From Opitutales bacterium (lineage in GTDB: Bacteria; Verrucomicrobiota; Verrucomicrobiia; Opitutales; Oceanipulchritudinaceae), in NCBI GenBank assembly GCA_007134215.1, contig SLLG01000321.1, positions 1 to 45,657 on the forward strand: DNA of 45,657 nt, read 5' to 3'. The position numbers and the translations under genes are program-made. Below, in pieces: positions 34,118 through 42,668 of this stretch; position 1 is the stretch's first letter, and each line of letters begins with the position of its first letter. The notes under the pieces are model-generated. The model was not told where the DNA came from and did no database searches. It worked only from the letters and a program-made list of their open reading frames with translations.

Positions 34118-35692
34118 ATGGCACGTAAACCAGTTGTACTCATTATTCGTGACGGTTGGGGTGAAAACCACGACACCGGACACGACAAATTCAACGCCGT
34201 CAAGCTGGCGAAGACGCCGGTCGCCGACCGTCTCTCCGCCGAGTGGCCGCGCACTGAGATCATGGCCTGCGGGCGCGATGTCGGTCTGCCCGACGGCGTC
34301 ATGGGCAACTCCGAAGTCGGGCACCAGAACATCGGGGCCGGGCGCATCGTCGACCAGGAGATCGTCCGCATCGACAAAGCCTTCGAGACCGGCGCGGTCG
34401 ACGGCAACGAAGTCCTCGTCAAGGCCTTCGAAAACGCGGAATCCTCGGGCGGCGCGCTCCACCTCATGGGGCTCGTTTCCGACGCCGGAGTCCACTCCAT
34501 GCTCTCCCATCTGTACGGTCTGCTCGGGGTCTGCAAGCGCCGCGGGTTCGACCGCGTCTACGTGCATGCCTTCACGGACGGGCGCGACACCCCACCCAGC
34601 TCGGGGCTGCGCTACATCAAGGAGTGCGAGGAGCAGATGGCGTCCATCGGGGTGGGGCGGATCGTGTCCGTTGCCGGCCGCTTCTGGGCGATGGACCGCG
34701 ACCTGCGCTGGGACCGCGTGCAGAAGGCCTACGACTGCCTCACGGGGCGGGACATCCCCCGTTCCGCGGAGAGCGCGACAAAAGCCGTGCAATACTACTA
34801 CGACAACCCGATCGAGGCGTCCCGCAAAGGGGACGAGTTTATCGAGCCCACGGCCGTGCTCGACGCCGACGGCAAGCCCGCCGGGCGCATCGGCGACGGC
34901 GACTCCGTCATCTTCTTCAACTTCCGGGGCGACCGTCCGCGCGAGCTGACCCGCGCCTTCATCGAGGACGGGTTCGACGGGTTCGACCGCGGCGGCAAGC
35001 CGGACATCTTCTACGCCACTATGACGGAATACCAGACGGGCCTCTGTCCCAACGTCCTATTCCTCAAGCCGCCCAAGATGAAAGACATCCTCGGCGGCTA
35101 CGTGGCGGCCAAGGGCATCGCGCAGTTCCGCTGCGCCGAAACCGAGAAGTTCCCGCACGTCACCTTCTTCTTCAATGACTACCGCGAGGAACCGTTCGAG
35201 GGCGAGGACCGCGAGATGCTCCAGAGCCCGAAGGACGTCAGCACCTACGACCAAAAGCCGGAGATGTCCGCCGCCGGCGTGCGCGACGCGACCCGGCGCG
35301 CCATCCTCGGCGGAAAATACGGGCTCATCGTCGTCAACTTCGCCAACGCCGACATGGTCGGCCACACCGGTTCGCTCGAAGCCGCTGTCAAAGCCTGCGA
35401 AACCGTCGACGCCAGCGTGGGCGACCTCCTCGAAGCTGTCGACGAAGCCGGGGGCGCTGCCGTCGTCACCGCCGACCATGGCAACAGCGACCAGATGTGG
35501 GATCCCCCGCAGGACGGCCCCCATACCGCCCACACCCTCAACCCCGTCGAAATCGTCGTCTACGGCAAGGGCTGCGGTGCCTTCAAGCTCTCCGGTAGCG
35601 GACGCCTCGCCGACATCGCCCCCACCATCCTCAAACTCATGGACCTCCCCCAACCCGAAGCCATGACCGGACGCTGTCTCATCGAGGGGTAA
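34118..35692 (+). CDS. gpmI: 2,3-bisphosphoglycerate-independent phosphoglycerate mutase
   Basis: 524 aa Mn-dependent enzyme that exchanges 2- and 3-phosphoglycerate in glycolysis. Catalytic Ser65 is in [12 protein letters not shown]. Metal ligands include Asp12 ([11 protein letters not shown]) and the later [11 protein letters not shown] and [11 protein letters not shown]. Length fits iPGM (about 510 aa). The ATG at 34118 gives [15 protein letters not shown], the usual start. Confidence 0.96.
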   Translation: MARKPVVLIIRDGWGENHDTGHDKFNAVKLAKTPVADRLSAEWPRTEIMACGRDVGLPDGVMGNSEVGHQNIGAGRIVDQEIVRIDKAFETGAVDGNEVLVKAFENAESSGGALHLMGLVSDAGVHSMLSHLYGLLGVCKRRGFDRVYVHAFTDGRDTPPSSGLRYIKECEEQMASIGVGRIVSVAGRFWAMDRDLRWDRVQKAYDCLTGRDIPRSAESATKAVQYYYDNPIEASRKGDEFIEPTAVLDADGKPAGRIGDGDSVIFFNFRGDRPRELTRAFIEDGFDGFDRGGKPDIFYATMTEYQTGLCPNVLFLKPPKMKDILGGYVAAKGIAQFRCAETEKFPHVTFFFNDYREEPFEGEDREMLQSPKDVSTYDQKPEMSAAGVRDATRRAILGGKYGLIVVNFANADMVGHTGSLEAAVKACETVDASVGDLLEAVDEAGGAAVVTADHGNSDQMWDPPQDGPHTAHTLNPVEIVVYGKGCGAFKLSGSGRLADIAPTILKLMDLPQPEAMTGRCLIEG

Positions 35693-36096
35693 GGGGGCGA
35701 TTTTGTTCGGTTGAGCCTGTCGGCACGCCCGCTCGCCTGCGGCAGACCGTACCCGGCTGCGATCCAGGCGGCCGGTTCGTAGTGCCGAATTTTCGGCGAT
35801 CCCCGGCCTTATCCGAGCGCCGCCGTAGCGCGAAGTTTCGGTGAATGTCCTGCCGCCCCGCCGCTATCAGCCCGCCACCACCGTGCCTCGCTGAAGCTTC
35901 AGCCTACACTCACCAACCGCGAAAGGCGGCGCTTTCCGCCGCCGTCCAAGGCGCTTCGCCCTATTCTCCGCAGGCGGAGCGGAGCTATGGTCTGCTCTTC
36001 GGCGGGCTCAAGGCCCTGAGCTTGGGCCGTAGGACGGTGGTTTTTCACCGCCTTTTGTCTTCGCGCAGTCGGCTCGGTCGCCAAGGTGTGTCCCTT
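35693..36096. other. 404-base gap with several palindromes, no gene seen
   Basis: Open frames here lack conserved domains and are interrupted. The gap holds a perfect 14-bp palindrome GCTGAAGCTTCAGC (35890-35903) and CGGTG-GTTTTT-CACCG followed by CCTTTT (about 36036-36055). GGCGG-CGCTTT-CCGCC pairs nearby. The last could end transcription from the left, but lies far from gpmI. The density of inverted repeats suggests REP-like DNA. Confidence 0.45.
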
Positions 36097-36675
36097 TTAT
36101 TCGTCCCCCGGACGCTGCTCGACGGTCTCCTCGACGACGCAGCGGGGTGGGGCGCCGGGTGAACAGTCGGCGCGCAGGGCGGTGAAGGCGTGGCGCTTCT
36201 CGCGGAAGAGGGGCCAGAGGACGGCGCGGTCGGTCTCGGGGATGGGGAGGTCCGTGACATCCTCTTCGCGGAAAAACCGGAATTCGCCCTCGTCCATGGG
36301 CGGGGGCAGGGAGTCGATGGTCTTGCGGCAGTGAAAGACGAACATGAGCCAATGCACGCTGCCCTCGTAGTTCTTCTCCGCGATCATGGCGAATAGGTGC
36401 AGATCGCCGTCCGTGAGTTCGAGGCCGATCTCTTCGCCCGCCTCGCGCATCGCCGCCTCGTAGGGCGACTCGCCGACGGCCATTTCCAGCTTCCCGCCGA
36501 TGGCGCTCCAGAGCCCTTCGTTCGGGGCCTTGCGGCGCCGCAGCAAGAGCACCTCCCCGGCGGGGTTGGTCACGTAAACAAGCGTGCTGACCTTGAAAGG
36601 CAGCGCGGGGACGGCTTCGGCTTCGACGGGCACCTGCGCACCGTCGGGCGCTCCCCGCGCCGGGTCAAGCGGCAA
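36097..36675 (-). CDS. NUDIX hydrolase
   Basis: About 192 aa. The Nudix box is GGKLEMAVGESPYEAAMREAGEEIGLEL, with the REAGEE metal site intact and two more residues than the strict GX5E spacing, as in several MutT-like groups. VYVTNPAGEVLLLRRRKAPNEGLWSAIGG precedes it. It hydrolyses a nucleoside diphosphate linked to another group; substrate unknown. The start is uncertain: TTG at 36675 or GTG at 36633. Divergent from the glycosyltransferase pair, 600 bases away. Confidence 0.8.
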   Translation of the reverse strand: MPLDPARGAPDGAQVPVEAEAVPALPFKVSTLVYVTNPAGEVLLLRRRKAPNEGLWSAIGGKLEMAVGESPYEAAMREAGEEIGLELTDGDLHLFAMIAEKNYEGSVHWLMFVFHCRKTIDSLPPPMDEGEFRFFREEDVTDLPIPETDRAVLWPLFREKRHAFTALRADCSPGAPPRCVVEETVEQRPGDE

Positions 36676-37080
36676 TCCGCGCCCGGAAAGGCGGTTCGCA
36701 GTTCGCGGACGTCATATGCGCGAATGCCTCCCGGCTGAGAAACAACTTTGGAGCGCTCTGCGAGACCGCGTCTTCTTCGGGCATCCTTGCCACCCGCAAA
36801 AACGCCGATAAGCCGGGCCCCACGGGGCGCGACGCACTGCGTATCGGTGCGGCTCCCGTAGTCGATTGCCGTCGCAACCGCCGGTCGGCCGCGGCGCGGC
36901 GAGGCCTTCCTGTAGCCCTGCGGCCCCACCCGGCCAAGTCGGGCACTCTCGTCATTGGCCCCCAGCCCCGCGCAGAGGTTCGCGGCCATCCAAACACTGG
37001 CACATGCAGTGATACAAGCAGCATCGCCACAAAATACGCGTAAATTGCCTCAAAGGGCAAAATCAGTAAACAAGTTTTTC
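36676..37080. other. Gap without a recognised gene
   Basis: The frames open on both strands show no domain I can recognise. The left part is GC-rich with several short inverted repeats; from about 37010 the sequence becomes AT-rich and leads into the RAYT remnant at 37085-37266. Confidence 0.4.
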
Positions 37081-37084
37081 TTCG

Positions 37085-37112
37085 AGAAAATACGGATTAG
37101 AAAATACGGATT
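37085..37112. repeat. Tandem duplication of a 14-bp AT-rich unit
   Basis: AGAAAATACGGATT occurs twice in a row (37085-37098 and 37099-37112). It resembles the AAATACGAATAAA of the RAYT start region. It may mark a replication slip in a decaying RAYT 5' end. Confidence 0.7.
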
Positions 37113-37197
37113 TGCCGACACCCGTAAACGATTAATATTCAGCAGCTTGATAATATGGTTCAGCCATGGTTGTCCAAAAAAACGCCGTTTATTTCTC

Positions 37198-37266
37198 ATG
37201 ATATCACTTGATGAAACATGCGGCGTTTACATATCTTCGAGGATTATTGTCTTGAATTCGCGGGAG
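37198..37266 (+). pseudogene. RAYT N-terminal remnant
   Basis: From the ATG at 37198 the frame reads MISLDETCGVYISSRII. It lines up with IKSEETCVYHITSRVI of the intact RAYT, keeping ETC, VY, I, SR and I with two small gaps. The DNA agrees: GAAACATGC, GTTTA, CATATC and ATT blocks recur in order. The remnant ends at the ribosome-binding site of the glycosyltransferase gene (37274). It has no HUH motif and cannot be functional. Confidence 0.6.
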
Positions 37267-37273
37267 GGCAGGT

Positions 37274-38035
37274 ATGGCGGAGATTGGCGTTGTCACTTTC
37301 CGCCCTGGGGTTTTCGTTGCGCGCACAGGCATGGAGAACGCGCTCATCACCTTGGCAGTCGGGCTGAGTCCGGCCGAGACGGTCTCGCACCGGATTTTCG
37401 TGCGCTACGCGAAGCGGCACGGCATGGCGTTCGAAGTCTTCGACCAAGAGGTCTTCAAGCTGCGGCCCAATTGGTTCCGCAAGCGGCGCGTGGGCTACCA
37501 CCTCGAGAAGTTCCAGCTCCACGGTGCGTTCGAGCGCTACCGGCGCATCCTCTTTCTCGACTCGGACATCCTCCTCGCCCCGGACTGCCCGAACCTCTTC
37601 GACCTTGTGCCGGAGGAGAGCTTCGGCTGCGTCTACGACGACACCGGAGCGGACGCATGGAAGCGCAAGGAGGAACTGATCCGCCTCGGTGCCCGCCTCG
37701 GCCGGCTGCCGTCCGGTAATCCGCGTTACTTCAACTCCGGGGTCATGGTGCTCGGTCCGCGCCACCGGGAGGTTTTCGCCATGCGGCGCGGGGAGGTCTT
37801 CCGCGGGCGCTGGCCGGAGCAGACCCTGCTCAACCACCGCATCCTCACGGGAGGCTACGCGGTCCGTGAGTTGCCGGCCGAATACAATTTCATGCCGCTC
37901 GCTCCAGACTGGGAGGACGACGGCACACGCCGCGCGGCAAAGGTTGTGCATTATGCCGGGCGGGGAACGCGGAAAACGATGGCGCGGGATTATGCGGTGC
38001 TCGCCAAGGAGTGGGGCGTGGAGGAACCGGACTGA
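37274..38035 (+). CDS. Glycosyltransferase, GT8-like (nucleotide-diphospho-sugar transferase)
   Basis: 253 aa. A metal-binding DxD is in RRILFLDSDILLAPDCPN; YFNSGVMVLGP, EQTLLNH and VVHYAG are seen in GT8/GT-A type enzymes. No signal peptide or membrane segment, so cytoplasmic. SD GGGAGGGCAGGT just before the ATG. It is followed by a second glycosyltransferase with a one-base gap, so the two are probably coupled and work on the same glycan. Donor and acceptor unknown. Confidence 0.75.
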   Translation: MAEIGVVTFRPGVFVARTGMENALITLAVGLSPAETVSHRIFVRYAKRHGMAFEVFDQEVFKLRPNWFRKRRVGYHLEKFQLHGAFERYRRILFLDSDILLAPDCPNLFDLVPEESFGCVYDDTGADAWKRKEELIRLGARLGRLPSGNPRYFNSGVMVLGPRHREVFAMRRGEVFRGRWPEQTLLNHRILTGGYAVRELPAEYNFMPLAPDWEDDGTRRAAKVVHYAGRGTRKTMARDYAVLAKEWGVEEPD

Positions 38036-38036
38036 G

Positions 38037-39212
38037 ATGGGCGGGGTTGTCCACATCCTCAAGCATTGGCCCTGTGGCGGCGGGATGGAAGCTGTCGTGC
38101 GCCGCCATCTCGAATGCGGCCAGGCGCTTTACGCGTTTGCGGGAGGGGAAAAGTTTTCAATTGGTAACAATAAATGGGGCGCAACGGCCGCTGCTCTCCG
38201 GCTCGGCTCCGCCGCGCCGGACCGCACGGTGGCCGCCGTTGCGCGTGAGGCGCGTGAGGCATGGAGCGCGGCGGGCTGGACGACCGGCGTCTTCTACAAC
38301 GGATACGGCCTGGGATGGGGCATTGCGGCCGAGCCGACGGCGCGCCGAATCCTCTATCTCCATTCCGATTATCCCGGTTTCAACCGTTGGGTGGCGAGGC
38401 TTGCGCCGCACGCGGACGCTGTTTTGTGCTGCAACGCCGCCCTGCGCGGGAAGACGCTCCGCGCGGTCGGTCGGTTCGGGGACGGGCGCGTCTTTGCCGT
38501 GCCGCTGCCGGTGGACATGGCGGAGGAACCGCCTATGGGTCCGCCGCATTCCGGCGGACCCGTCGTCATCGGCTACTCCGGACGGGTGCAGGTCGCGCAA
38601 AAGCGGCTCGACCGCCTGGGGGCGTTTTTCGCCGCGCTGGAGACCGCCGGGATCGACTACCGGTTCGAAATCCTTGGGGAGGGCGACGCGCTGCCGGATC
38701 TGCGCCGCCGCTTCGCCGAAAATCCGCGCGTCACTTTCCACGGGCACCGCACCGGGGACGATTACCGCGACATTCTCCGCGGCTGGAAGTACCTTTTCTT
38801 CTGCAGCGACTACGAGGGCCTGCCGGTTTCGCTCCTTGAGGGGGTCGCGGCGGGAGCCGTGCCGGTCTACCCCGATTTCCACGGAGGAGCGGACTGGCCC
38901 GGGCGGCTCGACCCGGCCCTTTTGTACCCGAACGGTGATGTGGGCGCGGCGGCCGAGGTCGTGCGGCGGGTGGAAACGACATGGGGACCGGCCCCGTGGG
39001 CTCTGTTCCGCAAGCGGGCGCGGACGCTCCTTGCCGAACACACGCCGGACAACTACCTCGCCGCCTTCGATGCGGCCATGGGCGCCGTCGCGGTCCTGCC
39101 GCCGCGCCGCCGCCCGCGGCCAGCGCCATGGCTGCGGTTCACCCCGCTATGGCTCGCCCACCGCCTCGAAGCCCGCCGCCGCGGGACGCACCGCGCGACG
39201 GGGCGGTTCTGA
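38037..39212 (+). CDS. Glycosyltransferase, GT4-like
   Basis: 391 aa from the ATG at 38037. C-terminal GT-B domain with GYSGRVQVAQKRLDRL (donor-site start), FEILGEGDALPDLRRRF and FCSDYEGLPVSLLEGVAAG, the E-x7-E motif of retaining GT4 enzymes. The N-terminal domain begins VVHILKHWPCGGGMEAVVRRHLE. Odd: GNNKWGATAAALRLGSA is unlike common GT4. Same operon as the GT8-like gene. Likely role in surface polysaccharide; donor unknown. Confidence 0.8.
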   Translation: MGGVVHILKHWPCGGGMEAVVRRHLECGQALYAFAGGEKFSIGNNKWGATAAALRLGSAAPDRTVAAVAREAREAWSAAGWTTGVFYNGYGLGWGIAAEPTARRILYLHSDYPGFNRWVARLAPHADAVLCCNAALRGKTLRAVGRFGDGRVFAVPLPVDMAEEPPMGPPHSGGPVVIGYSGRVQVAQKRLDRLGAFFAALETAGIDYRFEILGEGDALPDLRRRFAENPRVTFHGHRTGDDYRDILRGWKYLFFCSDYEGLPVSLLEGVAAGAVPVYPDFHGGADWPGRLDPALLYPNGDVGAAAEVVRRVETTWGPAPWALFRKRARTLLAEHTPDNYLAAFDAAMGAVAVLPPRRRPRPAPWLRFTPLWLAHRLEARRRGTHRATGRF

Positions 39213-39332
39213 GCCCGGCGGTCTGAGTTTTAGCCTCACCGTTTTCGCGGGGAATCAAACCATTGACATTTGTCGCTGAGATGGTTCGTTCGGCGGCGCT
39301 TTGTTTTCTTCAAGGCAACGCAATTTTTTACA

Positions 39333-39977
39333 ATGAAGGTTCACTTCTCAGTTCTCACCCGTCTTTTCCGGTCTAATCTTCCTCTTCCGGCGATTGCCGC
39401 TGGTATCTTCGGTCTCATCGTCGCGGGCTGCGCAACAACCGAGTTGTCGCCGGAGAGGGTTGCTGCAATCAACAGCATCTATCTGGATAACCGGCTGGAG
39501 CATGCCGTGCGTTATCAAAAGACTGGAACGACAGTGTTTCAGAATGCGGCGGGCGATCAGATAGGGGCCGAGCTGGTGGACGGGTTTCTCGTCGAATTGG
39601 CGGATGCGCTGCGGGAAAGGGGATACGAGATCGCCGCGACCGAAGAAGACAGCGACACGGTCCTGCGGATCGAAGAGGGCTCATGGAGTGTCCCTTACAA
39701 TCCGGTCATTCGTGGGATCACAGTTCATTCGCAGTCCCGTTTTGGGATCAATCCAGGAGCCTTTGTTCACCTGCATCTTTGCTTCCGCGTGTATGAACCG
39801 TTGAGCGAAACCCGCCTCGCGTACTATTGCTCTGTCGACCGCGAAAACACCGATGTCAAATCACTTCCCGACAGCTGGGATGGCTTCTCGAGCGAAGAGC
39901 AGGAATACTTTTTCGATGTGTTGAGAACACTTTGGGAAACCGTGCATCGCGATGCCCTGGACTCGCTCAACCTCTAG
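39333..39977 (+). CDS. Predicted lipoprotein of unknown function
   Basis: 214 aa from the ATG at 39333. N-terminal helix ending in LIVAGC with a lipobox Cys at about 33. Mature part: AINSIYLDNRLEHAVRYQKTGTTVFQN, LVDGFLVELADALRERGYEIAATEEDSDTVLRIEEGSW, then beta-rich sequence to DVLRTLWETVHRDALDSL. Probably outer-membrane or periplasmic anchored; family not recognised. It is less GC-rich than its neighbours, which hints at transfer but proves nothing. Convergent with rnc, 70 bases apart. Confidence 0.7.
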   Translation: MKVHFSVLTRLFRSNLPLPAIAAGIFGLIVAGCATTELSPERVAAINSIYLDNRLEHAVRYQKTGTTVFQNAAGDQIGAELVDGFLVELADALRERGYEIAATEEDSDTVLRIEEGSWSVPYNPVIRGITVHSQSRFGINPGAFVHLHLCFRVYEPLSETRLAYYCSVDRENTDVKSLPDSWDGFSSEEQEYFFDVLRTLWETVHRDALDSLNL

Positions 39978-40047
39978 ACAGCGAAGCGGCGGCGTCCTTT
40001 CTTGAACCAGGCGCGGTGGCGGCAGCAGACCTTTCAGCATTTGCGCA

Positions 40048-40749
40048 TCACTCTCCCATGCGTTCGAGAGCCTCGCGGGCGGCGGCTTCCTCGGCTTCTT
40101 TCTTGGAGGCACCGCAGCCGGTGCCGCGAACTTCGCCGTTGACGCGCACGCACACGGTGAAGGCCTTGAGGTGATCGGGGCCGGATTCGCCCGTGACTTC
40201 GTAGCGGATGGCGTCGTTGCCGAATTCGGGCTGGATGATTTCCTGGAAGCGGCCTTTCGGGTTGTGTGCGGATGCGGTGGAGGAGAGTTGGGCTCCGATG
40301 TCGCCGTACCAGCGCAGGACGGCGTCGCGCGCGGCGGGATAGCCGCCGTCGAGATAGACGGCGCCGATGACGGCTTCGAGAGCGTCTTCGAGGATGGACT
40401 GGCGGTTGCGCCCTTCGTTGGCCGTCTCGGCGTCGCTGAGCCGCAGGTGGGCGGGAAGGTCGACGGTTCGCGCCACCTCGGCGAGGCGGTCGCCGCGGGC
40501 GAGAGCGGCGCGGTGGCGGGTGAGGGTGCCTTCGCGCTCGTCGGGAAAAGTTTCCCACAGGTGCTCGGCGAGCACGAGCCCGAGCACGGCGTCGCCCAGA
40601 AATTCGAGGCGCTGGTTGTGGCCGCCAGCGTCCGGGCACTGTTGCAGGTAGGAGGGGTGGGTGAGGGCGCGCACGAGGAGGACGGCGTCCTTGAAGTGGT
40701 AGCCGAGGCGCTCCTGCAGTGCGTCCAGCCCGTCCGGCGCGTCACCCAT
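40048..40749 (-). CDS. rnc: Ribonuclease III
   Basis: 233 aa from the ATG at 40749. Cuts double-stranded RNA, including rRNA precursors. The signature NQRLEFLGDAVL has Glu49 and Asp53; Asp122 and Glu125 in ILEDALEAVIGAVYLDGG complete the Mg sites. A C-terminal dsRBD ends in GCGASKKEAEEAAAREALE. The start overlaps the parA stop (TGATG), so it is translated in step with parA. Confidence 0.95.
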   Translation of the reverse strand: MGDAPDGLDALQERLGYHFKDAVLLVRALTHPSYLQQCPDAGGHNQRLEFLGDAVLGLVLAEHLWETFPDEREGTLTRHRAALARGDRLAEVARTVDLPAHLRLSDAETANEGRNRQSILEDALEAVIGAVYLDGGYPAARDAVLRWYGDIGAQLSSTASAHNPKGRFQEIIQPEFGNDAIRYEVTGESGPDHLKAFTVCVRVNGEVRGTGCGASKKEAEEAAAREALERMGE

Positions 40750-41537
40750 CACTTCATGCGTTTGAGGTCGAAACGTTTGCGGCACTCCTTGGCGAGGTCG
40801 CGGTAGGCGCCCGCTCCCGGACTCATGGGATCGTATTCAAAGATCGTCTGGCCGAAGCTGGGGGCCTCGCCGAGGCGGATGGTGCGCGGCACGAGGCTCT
40901 TGAAGATCTTGTCGGGAAAATGCTTGCGCACCTCGTCGACGACCTGGCGGCTGAGGTTGGTGCGGATGTCGAACATGGTCATGAGGATGCCGCCGAGTTC
41001 GAGGTCCGGGTTGACGCCGGCTTCGCGCAGTTCGCCGACAACGTCCATGATCTGCCCCAGGCCTTCAAGGGCGAGGTACTCGCACTGCAGTGCGATGAGC
41101 AGGTAGTCGGCGGTGGCGAGCGCGTTCATAGAGAGCATGCCGAGGGACGGCGGGCAGTCGATGATGACAATCCCGAAGTCGTCGCCCTCACGCAGGGGAG
41201 CGAGGACGCCGCGCAGCTGCGTGAGGTAGTCCTTGCGGCGGCTCAGCTCGGTTTCGAGGGCGGCGAGGTCGACCTCGCCGGGAATGAGGGAGAGAAAGGG
41301 GCGTCCGCTGTCGAGGATTAGGTCGCCCACATCGCCTTTACCGGTGAGGGGGCCGTAAAGGCTGGCGCCTTCGGTCTTCTCGAATCCGAGGCCGCTCGTC
41401 GCGTTGGCCTGCGGATCGAGGTCGACGAGAAGGGTCGGTATCTTCAGGTCGGCGAGGGCGGCGGCGAGGTTGATGGCCGTGGTCGTCTTGCCGACCCCGC
41501 CCTTCTGGTTGGCGATGGTGAGAACCTTGGCGGACAT
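40749..41537 (-). CDS. parA: Chromosome-partitioning ATPase ParA/Soj
   Basis: 262 aa. Deviant Walker [15 protein letters not shown] (about 10-23), Walker A' and [19 protein letters not shown] and [19 protein letters not shown]. It resembles Soj: short, without the N-terminal HTH of plasmid ParA. A parB gene normally follows, but here rnc does. parS sites were not identified. The parA-rnc overlap is unusual. Confidence 0.9.
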   Translation of the reverse strand: MSAKVLTIANQKGGVGKTTTAINLAAALADLKIPTLLVDLDPQANATSGLGFEKTEGASLYGPLTGKGDVGDLILDSGRPFLSLIPGEVDLAALETELSRRKDYLTQLRGVLAPLREGDDFGIVIIDCPPSLGMLSMNALATADYLLIALQCEYLALEGLGQIMDVVGELREAGVNPDLELGGILMTMFDIRTNLSRQVVDEVRKHFPDKIFKSLVPRTIRLGEAPSFGQTIFEYDPMSPGAGAYRDLAKECRKRFDLKRMK

Positions 41538-41660
41538 TGCCGCGAATCCTTCCCCCGCCCCTCTCCGGAGTCTAGCCCGAAGTTTGGGTAAGGCGGTGGC
41601 CGGATTGCGCCGCGAGGAGCACCTCTTCCTCGGTATCCCCGCCGGAACGCCGCTGCCGCC

Positions 41661-42200
41661 CTAAGGGCAATCGCCGTCCGCCGCTTCTTCGAGGACCGCG
41701 TAACGCGCCGAAAACTGAAGCACGCGGCTACCGGTGTCCACGGAGAAAAGCGCCTTACCGCGCCTTTTCGAGCCGGGGTCCGGCGTTAGGTGGCATTCGA
41801 TGAGGCGTTGCTCTTCCGGACGTTGTTCGCTCCATCCCTCTCCCCGGAGCACGCCGCCGGAAGCAGCGTAGCACGCTAATTTCTGTTCCAGAGCCATGGA
41901 CAGCGTGCCGTTTTCGCTTCGTGCTGGTCGCAGCGGAACGTCAATTGAATAAGTGCCCCAGACCGAATCTTCAGTATCTTCAACTAGGTACAATTTCCCC
42001 ACCGTTAGGTTCACCCGCATGAAGAGCACGCGGGTTGACGCGGGATCCAGGCGCAAGACGGCGGCGGGTGCTTCGCCACCTTCGGCATGACCGGGCAGAG
42101 AGGAGGAGGCCCATAACGAAACCAAGGCGGCGATTCGCCGAACGCCTCGCCAACAGTTTTTGTTGCGGCTCCCCGCCGCGTCGCCGGGAATCCGGGTCAT
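41661..42200 (-). CDS. Predicted exported protein of unknown function
   Basis: 179 aa from the ATG at 42200. Probable signal peptide after a basic start (RIAALVSLWASSSLPGHAEGG), then RLDPASTRVLFMRVNLTVGKLYLVEDTEDSVWGTYSIDVPLRPA and a beta-rich C-terminus ending FSARYAVLEEAADGDCP. No family recognised. It is read in the same direction as parA, starting 660 bases upstream of the parA start and ending about 120 before it, so it may or may not share a transcript. The frame is open far upstream, antisense to the ketosynthase gene, but that part is not coding in my view. Confidence 0.55.
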   Translation of the reverse strand: MTRIPGDAAGSRNKNCWRGVRRIAALVSLWASSSLPGHAEGGEAPAAVLRLDPASTRVLFMRVNLTVGKLYLVEDTEDSVWGTYSIDVPLRPARSENGTLSMALEQKLACYAASGGVLRGEGWSEQRPEEQRLIECHLTPDPGSKRRGKALFSVDTGSRVLQFSARYAVLEEAADGDCP

Positions 42201-42419
42201 AACACGCGCAACATCCTGCCGCTTCCGGCGTATGGCAAGTCGGTCCGGCGGACGGGCAACGGCACGCGGCTTGCGGCGCACCCCGTGGTCGGGACGGATG
42301 CTTGGTGACGGGCTCAGGTGTTCGACCTCGTCGACCATCCGCAGCCCGCTGCGGTCGCCTTGTTCGTGACTGACACGGCCGGAGAAATGCAATGGTAAAA
42401 AGCCAACTATATTGAAAGT

Positions 42420-42481
42420 AAATATAAGTAATCCGTTCATCGATAATGACGCAAAAATCAATATTTTGCATAATCTCTGAG
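42420..42481 (-). pseudogene. Possible decayed RAYT 5' end
   Basis: Leftward from the ATG at 42471 the frame reads MQNIDFCVIIDERI, loosely like the RAYT (MGEIRIKSEETCVYHITSRVI; C, V, I, R and I kept with gaps). The CTCTGAG motif (42475-42481) lies directly upstream, in a near-perfect TTCTCWGAGAA. The AT-rich island (about 42405-42490) lies in the 468-base gap between the exported protein and the ketosynthase; the rest of the gap is GC-rich without a recognised gene. Confidence 0.35.
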
Positions 42482-42668
42482 AAATTTTTGTTGTTGTGGG
42501 GCAGAGAACGTCGGCGGGCCGTAGGCGCGGCTCCCCGGTGGTTTCCGTTCCGTCCGCCTGTCCGCCATCCCGCCGCGTTGGGTTGACTTGGGGGGCGGGC
42601 GGGGTTCTGTTGGGCGGTTTCGATTCGTGTTTTCGCGGGCGATTCCGCGTGCACGGCCGGATTCTGGA

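Noticed and set aside
36955-37719. A 254-codon frame starting before the GT8-like gene
   Set aside because: It joins the RAYT remnant to an out-of-frame shadow of the glycosyltransferase; not one gene.
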